Origin: Arenicellales bacterium
Lineage (GTDB): Bacteria; Pseudomonadota; Gammaproteobacteria; Arenicellales; UBA868
Direction of reading: 5' to 3'
NCBI GenBank assembly: GCA_028825345.1
Contig: JAPKAJ010000134.1
Location: 1 to 6,190, forward strand
Length of the DNA: 6,190 bases
Positions 1 through 5,501 of the stretch are shown one piece after another. A program made the translations under genes and the position numbers. Each line of letters opens with the position of its first letter. Position 1 is the first letter of the stretch. Under the pieces are notes generated by a model, which was not told where the DNA came from, did not search any database, and worked only from the letters and a program-made list of their open reading frames with translations.

Positions 1-189
1 GGACAATTTTGCCACCGCCACCTCCCGGGATACAGGTGGTAGTGACCTGGTCCGTTGTAACATTCGCTCGGCCTCTTCGTCGAGGGATCTGAATTTGCTT
101 TTGGCAGATGTGGGGCCGTGGCCCATCAGCATGTCCGAAGCCTTAGCCGTTGCCTGTTTGACATCACCCCTTTTAGTCCTAATGGCCAT
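1..189 (-). CDS. Hypothetical protein, N-terminal 63 residues (runs off left edge)
   Basis: An open frame starts with ATG at 189-187 and stays open to the window edge, giving 63 residues beginning MAIRTKRGDVKQ. The start is chosen because an AGGA Shine-Dalgarno element lies about six bases upstream. The open frame continues only ten codons further, to a TGA, with no better start. The visible part is hydrophilic, rich in Lys, Arg, Ala and Ser, with a charged stretch around residues 36-48 (SLDEEAERMLQRT) that should be helical. There is no signal peptide or membrane segment. I do not recognise the family. It lies just downstream of the integrase remnant on the same strand, so it may be cargo of the same mobile element, which is inference from position only. 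The gene is probably real because start, ribosome site and strand agree, but the function is unknown. Confidence 0.6.
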   Translation of the reverse strand, partial: MAIRTKRGDVKQATAKASDMLMGHGPTSAKSKFRSLDEEAERMLQRTRSLPPVSREVAVAKLS

Positions 190-381
190 GTCGGCGTCCT
201 GCTGTTTTCTTTTTGAGACTCACAGTACACCATTTGCAGCCTTATAAATGTATAGTAATTTTCAAGAGTTATCTGAGCCATACCGCTACCTATAAAGGCA
301 TCAAGATGCTCTTTATAGCAACTTACAAAGTAAAGTTTACCCCTTCACTGTGTGGAGAGGATAGATGTATTAAGTTAAATA
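190..381. other. AT-rich intergenic region upstream of the left-edge gene
   Basis: This stretch has no convincing coding frame and is visibly more AT-rich than the rest of the window. It separates the end of the integrase remnant from the minus-strand gene starting at 189, so it should hold that gene's promoter. The best minus-strand candidate I found is TTGATG, a 16-nt spacer, then TATGGC, which is too weak to annotate separately. It also contains an imperfect inverted repeat (290-318) and a short palindrome, GTAAAGTTTAC, at 330-340. Confidence 0.5.
290..318. repeat. 13-bp imperfect inverted repeat
   Basis: The left arm CTATAAAGGCATC (290-302) is the reverse complement of the right arm GATGC-CTTTATAG (305-318), apart from one extra T at 310. 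A 2-nt centre separates the arms. It lies about 100 bp upstream of the minus-strand start at 189. There is no T-run after either arm, so it is not a standard terminator. A regulator-binding site or a recombination-associated site are both possible, and nothing in the sequence decides between them. Confidence 0.55.
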
Positions 382-612
382 TTAAAAGGGGGTGGGCACC
401 CCCCTTAAGTGTGCTGAAAATCCGCTATTGGCCAATACCTGATGCAGATGATCCGGTGCCAGGTGTGCGTACTTCTCTGTCATCGTAATGCTGGCATGAC
501 GAAGCAGTTTGCTCACCTCATATAACGGAACACCGTCCATCACCAGCCAACTGGCAAAGGTGTGTCGCAAATCATGGATACGAAAGTCTTTAATTCCAGC
601 CTGAATGCAGGC
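382..612 (-). pseudogene. Tyrosine recombinase (phage-type integrase), C-terminal remnant
   Basis: The minus-strand frame encodes the end of a tyrosine site-specific recombinase, starting at about ACIQAGIKDFR and ending LRGVPTPF before TAA at 384-382. Three landmarks of the catalytic domain are present: box II HDLRH, the following histidine-containing LRHAS segment, and the nucleophile tyrosine in MTEKYAHLAP. Intact integrases of this family are roughly 300-400 residues. Here the core-binding domain and the box I arginine are missing, and only about 77 recognisable residues remain. Upstream of 612 the similarity stops, and an in-frame TAA lies at 642-640. The only start-like codon inside is a TTG at 570, within the catalytic motif, so this is a truncated gene rather than a short functional one. 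It marks the edge of an old integrated element. Identification is confident; the exact breakpoint is uncertain. Confidence 0.85.
384..406 (-). terminator. Rho-independent terminator at the integrase 3' end
   Basis: Read on the minus strand, GGGGGT (403-398), a GCCC loop and ACCCCC (393-388) form a six-pair GC stem followed directly by TTTT (387-384) and AAT. This is a standard intrinsic terminator. It overlaps the last codons and the TAA stop of the integrase remnant, so the C-terminal residues GVPTPF are encoded by the hairpin itself. Confidence 0.7.
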
Positions 613-888
613 GCTGGCGCTCAGAGAGCTCCTGGCGGTTTAGGGTGAGGATATGCTCGAGAATATCGGCTTTCGCGCTTTATTCGAAAATCCTCCAGAA
701 AAGCTCGGGAGATCACGAAAGCAGAGACTGTCTTGTTCGTCCAGTAGGCGCCAGCCGTACCAATTGCCTTTATCGAATTCTAGGTATGCCCAAATTATGA
801 TACTGGCCGCTGCACCCTGGGCGTTCTGTGATCTGAAACCTGATATAACAAAACAGTTTATTTACCGCAAAGATGACCGTTGTTCTTA
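613..888. other. Decayed region between liv operon and integrase remnant
   Basis: No intact gene is visible here. On the minus strand, in the integrase frame, positions 861-643 are open for 73 codons without a credible start and end in TAA. The peptide includes WAYLEFDKGNWYGWRLL, which I do not recognise. In another minus frame, 679-593 encodes a 29-residue peptide with ILEHILTLNRQ. This vaguely recalls the tail of some DNA methyltransferases, but it is too short to call. No clear intrinsic terminator follows livF, and no tRNA or transposon end was seen. It is best read as a scar left by insertion and deletion. Confidence 0.45.
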
Positions 889-1617
889 TCATTCTTGGAC
901 TCCTTCTGGCCCTTCAATTGTTCCCAGATAGGCGCCAACGATTGATGGATTTTGACGTGCCTCAAGACCACTGCCCTGCCAACTGCTACGTCCAGACTCC
1001 ATAACAACTACCTGATCTGCCACATCAAGCGCTCGCTGCGTACTTTGCTCTACCAGCATAATCAGGAGCCCTTGATCTTTGAGCGCATCAATAACTCGAT
1101 AACACTCATCCACCATTTTCGGCATGAGGCCAAGAGAAAGCTCATCAACCAATAAAACAGTCGGGCTAGCCATTACTGCTCGACCAATCGCCAGCATTTG
1201 CTGTTCACCACCAGACAGAGAACCTGCCAGTTGTGATCGGCGTTCGGCAAGACGAGGGAACGTTGTATACACATTGTCACGATTCGCCTCCAGTTCCCCT
1301 AGATTCTGCAAATGCCCGCCTACCGTCAGATTATCCTCCACGGATAGATCAGCAAATACTCTTCGCCCCTCAGGAACCAATGCAACACCGCGCGCCAATC
1401 TGCCTCTGGGCCCAATCGATGTTACGTCATCTCCTCCAAGGTGTATGGAACCAGAACGTGGACAAAGATGACCCGCAAGCGCCATGATGGTGGTTGTCTT
1501 GCCAGCACCGTTTGCACCGATTAAGGCGAATATTTCTCCCGCGCGCGCCTCAAAAGACAAATCATGCAGCGCAAGAATATCGCCATAGCTGCATTGAAGA
1601 TTCTGAACAGAAAGCAT
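889..1617 (-). CDS. livF: HAAT-type ABC transporter ATP-binding protein LivF
   Basis: This is one of the two cytoplasmic ATPases that power a high-affinity amino-acid-type (HAAT) importer. At 242 residues it has the usual LivF length. Walker A is GANGAGKT (34-41), the LivF-type PEGRRVF segment is at 82-88, the ABC signature LSGGEQQ is at 134-140, and Walker B is VLLVDE (154-159). The switch region reads LVEQ, with glutamine in place of the usual histidine, which is normal for LivF. One deviation is DELSLGL after Walker B, where DEPSLGL is usual. The ATG start overlaps the upstream livG stop as TGATG, with AAGG a few bases before it, so translation is coupled to livG. It is the last gene of the operon. 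LivF is assigned rather than LivG from the signature, the PEGR segment and gene order. Confidence 0.95.
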   Translation of the reverse strand: MLSVQNLQCSYGDILALHDLSFEARAGEIFALIGANGAGKTTTIMALAGHLCPRSGSIHLGGDDVTSIGPRGRLARGVALVPEGRRVFADLSVEDNLTVGGHLQNLGELEANRDNVYTTFPRLAERRSQLAGSLSGGEQQMLAIGRAVMASPTVLLVDELSLGLMPKMVDECYRVIDALKDQGLLIMLVEQSTQRALDVADQVVVMESGRSSWQGSGLEARQNPSIVGAYLGTIEGPEGVQE

Positions 1618-2369
1618 CAGGCCTTCGCCTCGCCAAGGTAGGCCGTACGAACCTTGGGGTTCGCCATGACTTCGGAGGTGGGCCCAAAATCCAGGTATCG
1701 TCCCTGGTCCTGAACATACAGTTTGGGACAGATACGAATCACTTCCCGCAAATTATGCTCAATCAGAAGTATGCTTCTAGTCTCATTAACTAAAGACGAA
1801 ATCAGATCGGCCATCTCTGTGGCTTCTGCCTGATTTAAGCCTGCAAGAGGCTCATCCAACAGGATAAGACGCGGCTCTAATGCCAATGCACGAGCCAATT
1901 CCAGGCACTTTAAATAACCAAGCGGCACCTCGGATGGATAAGCGTCTGACGCGCTTTTGATACCAACCATATCCAGAAACTCGCGGGCTTTTGCAAGCTC
2001 TTTATCTCTCTTGGTTTGAATCAAGGCTTGAAGAGGTGAGGCCATACGCTGGCATCCAGACGCCAGGGCCACGTTCTCCAGTAAAGTAAAGGCCGTTAGC
2101 GGTTTAACAATTTGTTGTCCCAGAGCCAGTCCATTTCTGACTCGTTTGTCTACAGCCCAGTTAGTAATGTCTTCCCCATCGAGAGCAACCGTCCCGTTAA
2201 ACGGCTTAACTAATCCAGTGATAACGCGCATAAGTGTCGTTTTACCCGCTCCATTGGGGCCGATCACACCAACAAGCTCGCCAAGTCCGATATCGAGCGA
2301 CACATCTTCGACAGCAACAACACCACCAAATTTGACGGTTACTTCAGAAACGGATAATAGCGCTGCCAC
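1617..2369 (-). CDS. livG: HAAT-type ABC transporter ATP-binding protein LivG
   Basis: This is the second ATPase of the importer, 250 residues long and typical of LivG. Walker A is GPNGAGKT (37-44), the Q-loop glutamine is at about 86, Walker B is LILLDE (168-173) and the switch histidine is H205 in LLIEHN. The signature motif is unusual: VPLGYLKCLELARAL stands where an LSGGQ- or LPYGQQ-like sequence is expected (148-152). The catalytic residues are otherwise intact, so the protein should still be active. In heterodimeric pairs the other composite ATP site can use the canonical signature of LivF. The start is GTG at 2369-2367. It lies three bases after the livM stop (TGA CTC GTG), with a GGCGG element nine bases upstream inside livM. 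The stop overlaps the livF start by one base. The family call is firm. Confidence 0.95.
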   Translation of the reverse strand: MAALLSVSEVTVKFGGVVAVEDVSLDIGLGELVGVIGPNGAGKTTLMRVITGLVKPFNGTVALDGEDITNWAVDKRVRNGLALGQQIVKPLTAFTLLENVALASGCQRMASPLQALIQTKRDKELAKAREFLDMVGIKSASDAYPSEVPLGYLKCLELARALALEPRLILLDEPLAGLNQAEATEMADLISSLVNETRSILLIEHNLREVIRICPKLYVQDQGRYLDFGPTSEVMANPKVRTAYLGEAKA

Positions 2370-2372
2370 GAG

Positions 2373-3212
2373 TCAAGACCGCCTATTAAGAAGGCGTTGT
2401 ACAGCACCGGCTATGCCGTCGGGTGAAAACCGCATCACACCAAAGACCAATAACCCATAAATTAACAACTTGTAGTCACTAACAAACTGAAACCAAAGTG
2501 GCAAAACAGATAGCACGGCAGCAGCGAGTGCTACAGCCCAAACTGATCCGACCCCACCAATGATTACCATAGCAAGAACCGTAACCGACTCAACAAAACC
2601 AAAGCTGTCCGGGCCGATGTATCGAACATGGTGTGCATAAAGGGCTCCGGCAACACCCGCACCCGAGGTGCCGATCACAAAGGCCCATAATTTGAAACGC
2701 GGCACATCAATACCAAGGACTCGGGCAGTATCTTCGTCGTTTGCGATGGAATCGAACGCAAATCCCATCCACGACCGTTTTATGTAAACAGCAAGTGCGG
2801 CGAACAAGGCGGCGCAGATGATTGATAAAACAAGAAGACCAGGCCGCCCGAACTGCGCTGCAGGAATACCTGAGATTCCAATCTCGCCACCAAGCCATTC
2901 CTGTTTTCGAACCAAGCCAACAAACAAGAACGCCACTCCCATGGTTGTAATCGCGAGAAAGTCATGCCGTACCCGAAGTGAGGCCAACCCGACAACAAAC
3001 CCTACCGAGCCGGCGACAACCGCTGCGGGTGGTAGGGCTGCTATTAACGGCCATCCTGCTTTGGTGAGCATTGCGCCGGTATAAGCGCCAAGACCATAAA
3101 ACGCAGCATGGCCAAGGCTAACCTGGCCGCAAAACCCGGTAATTATGTTCAAAGACAATGCAAACAAAATCGTAATGGCCATCGTAGTGGCTACGATAAT
3201 CTCATAGGCCAT
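2373..3212 (-). CDS. livM: HAAT-type ABC transporter permease LivM
   Basis: This is an inner-membrane permease that pairs with LivH to form the translocation pore. The protein has 279 residues and is mostly hydrophobic, with about eight likely membrane segments. The family hallmark NIITGFCGQVSLGHAAF lies at about 22-38. A cytoplasmic loop near 150-180 (IANDEDTARVLGID) is the EAA-like segment that docks onto the ATPases. It is shorter than LivM of enteric bacteria, which carries an N-terminal extension, but matches the compact form seen in many proteobacteria. The ATG start is four bases after the livH stop, with AGG about nine bases upstream. The C-terminus ends in the basic tail LNRRS, and the downstream gene livG begins three bases later. 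Confidence 0.95.
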   Translation of the reverse strand: MAYEIIVATTMAITILFALSLNIITGFCGQVSLGHAAFYGLGAYTGAMLTKAGWPLIAALPPAAVVAGSVGFVVGLASLRVRHDFLAITTMGVAFLFVGLVRKQEWLGGEIGISGIPAAQFGRPGLLVLSIICAALFAALAVYIKRSWMGFAFDSIANDEDTARVLGIDVPRFKLWAFVIGTSGAGVAGALYAHHVRYIGPDSFGFVESVTVLAMVIIGGVGSVWAVALAAAVLSVLPLWFQFVSDYKLLIYGLLVFGVMRFSPDGIAGAVQRLLNRRS

Positions 3213-3216
3213 GGCG

Positions 3217-4080
3217 TTAACCTGCTCTTAGCAGCCCTTGCGGCCGCAGCATTAGCGCGATTATGAGAAATGCAAATGCAATAGCATCGCGATCAAGAAT
3301 ATGGCCTATATAGACGGTGCCAAAAGATTCAACGATTCCAATTGCAAGCGCGGCAATTAGGGTTCCCCGTACACTGCCAAGCCCCCCGAGAACAATGATA
3401 GCGAGTGCTTTATACGATGCCACAGCGCCCATAGTTGGCTCAGCCAGGTTTGTGAGTAACACAACCATCACGCCAGCAGCGCCGGCTAATGCCGATCCGA
3501 TAAAAAAATTAAGGTACCGAACATTTTCGACATTGATGCCAAAAGATGCTGCCATTTGAGGATCAGTTACGGTGGCCCTCCAGGCAACCCCTGTCCGTGT
3601 ACGACTCGAAAGCCATGCCAACACAGAAAGAAAGCTAACGGCCATCACGATAATCAGAATCCGCGAATAACTTAGTAACAAGCCACCACCGAATTCAATT
3701 TGGGCCCGTAATGGCGGGTTATGAAAAGATATCCCATAGCTGCCAAAAACAATCCTGAAGACTTCCTCAAAAGCGATAAACAGACCAATAGAAGCGATCA
3801 GCGCCACTAGCGGTGGCTTATCCAGCAATGGGCGATAAGCCACTCGATAAATCAGCATCCCCAGAAGGCCAACCAAAACCATTGCAGCACACAAGGCTAA
3901 CGTCAAACTGCCAGTCTGATTGGTAACAATGACGCCAACGTAACCACCCAGGGTAAACAACGACGCATGGGCTACATGCAAAATTCGAAGCAGCCCGTAT
4001 ATCAGCGTCAGGCCTAGAGCGATCAGCGCATAGATAGCGCCTTGGACGATTCCCTGAATCAGTAAATCAACAAATAACAT
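3217..4080 (-). CDS. livH: HAAT-type ABC transporter permease LivH
   Basis: This is the first permease of the importer, 287 residues, the normal LivH length, with about eight hydrophobic segments. The N-terminal signature IQGIVQGAIYALIALGLTL (8-26) and the following IYGLLRILHVAHASLF are characteristic of LivH. The latter has HVAH where NFAH is common. A cytoplasmic loop containing RATVTDPQMAASFGIN is the EAA-like ATPase-contact segment, and IVLGGLGSVRGT near the C-terminal third is also conserved. The ATG start has only a weak upstream site (AGG within ACAGGCTCTC). This contrasts with the strong site of livK and fits lower expression than the binding protein. It is separated from livK by 63 bases carrying a stem-loop. 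Confidence 0.95.
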   Translation of the reverse strand: MLFVDLLIQGIVQGAIYALIALGLTLIYGLLRILHVAHASLFTLGGYVGVIVTNQTGSLTLALCAAMVLVGLLGMLIYRVAYRPLLDKPPLVALIASIGLFIAFEEVFRIVFGSYGISFHNPPLRAQIEFGGGLLLSYSRILIIVMAVSFLSVLAWLSSRTRTGVAWRATVTDPQMAASFGINVENVRYLNFFIGSALAGAAGVMVVLLTNLAEPTMGAVASYKALAIIVLGGLGSVRGTLIAALAIGIVESFGTVYIGHILDRDAIAFAFLIIALMLRPQGLLRAG

Positions 4081-4101
4081 GAGAGCCTGTTCAGATAACT
4101 A

Positions 4102-4131
4102 AGAGTGCGGGGCCGTTCGGCCCCGCACTTT
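4102..4131 (-). promoter_or_regulatory. livK-livH intercistronic GC stem-loop
   Basis: AGTGCGGGGCC (4104-4114) pairs perfectly with GGCCCCGCACT (4119-4129) around a four-base loop. A G-T wobble and an A-T pair can extend the stem to thirteen. It lies 15 bases past the livK stop. On the minus strand the stem is followed by CTTAGTTATC, without a proper T-run, so it is better read as a partial terminator or mRNA-stabilising hairpin than as a full stop. Similar hairpins behind binding-protein genes (malE is the classic case) raise the amount of binding protein over permease. Its role here is inferred. Confidence 0.75.
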
Positions 4132-4143
4132 CAAACGATGGAA

Positions 4144-5295
4144 TTACTCCTCAGGGGGAGCAAGAAGCACTGGATCTGAGATAACAGCGTAGTGATGCCA
4201 ACTGCCATCGCGCACTATCTGTACCTGTACCGATTTTCTTACCTCACCCAACTTATTGAACGAGATATTGCCGGTGGCTGCGTTAATTGATGTAGCTGCA
4301 ATTGCATCTCGTAGCGAGGCTTTGTCACCCGCTCCAGATTGTTTTAAAGCAGCAGCCAGCACAAGAACCGCAGTGTGGGTTGATGCGCTCACCATATCAG
4401 CTGGATAACCTGATTTTGCCTGGAATCCTTCGATGAAGGCACTGGCCAGTGGGTCAGTGGAATCTCGATCAAGAGAGGTTGTAATAATTACGCCTTCTGC
4501 GGCTTCGCCCGCTATCTTGATGAACATCTCACCATCGTAACCCTCCTGGCCAATCACTGGCACATCGATACCCGCTGCCCGTAGTTGGCTGACTAAAGGG
4601 CCGGCTGTGAAGAAGTACCCAGAGGCGTAGATTGCGTCGGGTGATTCTGATTTAACCTTGGAGACAATCGGCCCGAACTCCCGGTCTTTAATACTGTAAT
4701 CATATTCGCTGATGATCTCGATTCCGTATGCTGCTGATGCTTGTTTAAAGCCAGCGGCAAGGGATTTGCCAAAATCATTTGCTAACGTAATTACCGAGAC
4801 CTTTTTCTTGCCCATTATCTCGCCAATAAGTTTGGCGCCAGCCCGCCCTTGCACCTCGCCCATAAACGAAGTCCTGAATACATAATCTCCCGATCGGGTG
4901 ATATCCGGGTGAACCGCGTAGGCGGCAATATACGGTGTGGAATTTTCCTGGTAGATGGTGGCTGCTGCGCGCGTCGCGCCTGAGTAACTGCCAGATATAC
5001 CTGCTGCAACCTTATCCTGAGTAATCAGCTTTGCTGCAAGAGGCGCTGACTCCTTGGGGCTGGCCTGATCGTCATAAACCACCAGCTCCAGGTTATCGCC
5101 GTTAATCCCGCCTGCGGCATTCACTTGTTCAACTGCCAGCTCGGCCCCTAGCAGGGCAGACTTGCCATCAGCAGCAGCAAAACCTGTCAAAGGCACATTG
5201 AGTCCGATTTTGATCGAGCCCGCTGATGCTGGTACTGCCACGCCTATCAAAGCAACTAAACCGGCAACACCAAAGTTTTTTAGTAACTTAGACAT
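4144..5295 (-). CDS. livK: Periplasmic amino-acid-type binding protein LivK (HAAT family)
   Basis: This is the substrate-capturing periplasmic protein of the importer, 383 residues, of the Peripla_BP_6 / Leu-Ile-Val-binding family. Residues 1-25 form a Sec signal peptide: a KLLK basic start, a hydrophobic core, and cleavage after PASA. There is no lipobox cysteine, so the mature protein is soluble and periplasmic. Family features follow: GLNVPLTG (31-38), GGINGDNLELVVYDDQASP (62-80) and a ligand-loop region SGSYSGATR (101-109). The ATG start is preceded by a near-perfect AAGGAGG six bases upstream, predicting strong translation. It is the first gene of the operon. The ligand cannot be deduced. 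Branched-chain amino acids are only the family default, and members also bind amides, urea, aromatic acids and other amino acids. Confidence 0.95.
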   Translation of the reverse strand: MSKLLKNFGVAGLVALIGVAVPASAGSIKIGLNVPLTGFAAADGKSALLGAELAVEQVNAAGGINGDNLELVVYDDQASPKESAPLAAKLITQDKVAAGISGSYSGATRAAATIYQENSTPYIAAYAVHPDITRSGDYVFRTSFMGEVQGRAGAKLIGEIMGKKKVSVITLANDFGKSLAAGFKQASAAYGIEIISEYDYSIKDREFGPIVSKVKSESPDAIYASGYFFTAGPLVSQLRAAGIDVPVIGQEGYDGEMFIKIAGEAAEGVIITTSLDRDSTDPLASAFIEGFQAKSGYPADMVSASTHTAVLVLAAALKQSGAGDKASLRDAIAATSINAATGNISFNKLGEVRKSVQVQIVRDGSWHHYAVISDPVLLAPPEE

Positions 5296-5392
5296 GAGAA
5301 TCCTCCTTAACTTTGTTATTGGCTTTCATGAACGTTTATTGTTACACGATCGATGGGACTACATCTAGGTTTTTAACTATTGGGAAAAAGTC

Positions 5393-5421
5393 GGTACAAC
5401 TGTGTAAACCAAAAATATAAT
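5393..5421 (+). promoter_or_regulatory. Candidate sigma-70 promoter for the RidA-like gene
   Basis: A perfect -10 box TATAAT (5416-5421) lies 17 bases after GGTACA (5393-5398), which matches the -35 consensus only in its last three bases. Transcription would start near 5428, leaving a leader of about 74 bases. The poor -35 box suggests dependence on an activator. This is a motif reading only. Confidence 0.4.
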
Positions 5422-5440
5422 TCTCACGGACTCTGGTTTA
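5405..5440. repeat. 7-bp inverted repeat flanking the TATAAT box (possible operator)
   Basis: TAAACCA (5405-5411) and its exact reverse complement TGGTTTA (5434-5440) enclose the TATAAT at 5416-5421, with 22 bases between the arms. The placement would suit two half-sites for a regulator controlling the divergent promoters. Seven-base repeats can arise by chance, so this is a candidate only. Confidence 0.35.
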
Positions 5441-5501
5441 AGAGAAAAGCCAACGCTTTGCACGGTAAACTGAGATTCTCATAAGACCCAAGAGAGCGAC
5501 A

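Larger units (their letters stand above)
5296..5501. promoter_or_regulatory. Divergent promoter region between livK and the RidA-like gene
   Basis: These 206 bases lie between two genes pointing away from each other and must hold both promoters. The livK ribosome site AAGGAGG is at its left end. A plus-strand promoter candidate is centred on TATAAT at 5416-5421 (see separate entry). A weak minus-strand candidate is TTAAAC (5441-5436), a 16-base spacer, then TATATT (5419-5414). The two promoters would overlap, allowing one regulator to control both directions. A near-palindrome TGAGATTCTCA lies at 5471-5481, just before the RidA-like gene. Confidence 0.6.

Noticed and set aside
653..931. Plus-strand frame of 92 codons from ATG at 653
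   Set aside because: It overlaps the end of livF, has no ribosome site and no protein-like motif. It is more likely chance in decayed DNA.
744..938. Repeated TAGGCGCCA at 744-752 and 929-937, as possible attachment-site duplication
   Set aside because: Nine bases only, with one copy inside the conserved livF end. Similarity does not extend enough to be a convincing direct repeat.
2146..3084. Plus-strand open frames antisense to livG and livM (2146-2460, 2818-3084) and similar ones antisense to livF and livH
   Set aside because: They mirror well-supported transporter genes, have low-complexity Pro/Thr/Ser-rich translations and lack ribosome sites.
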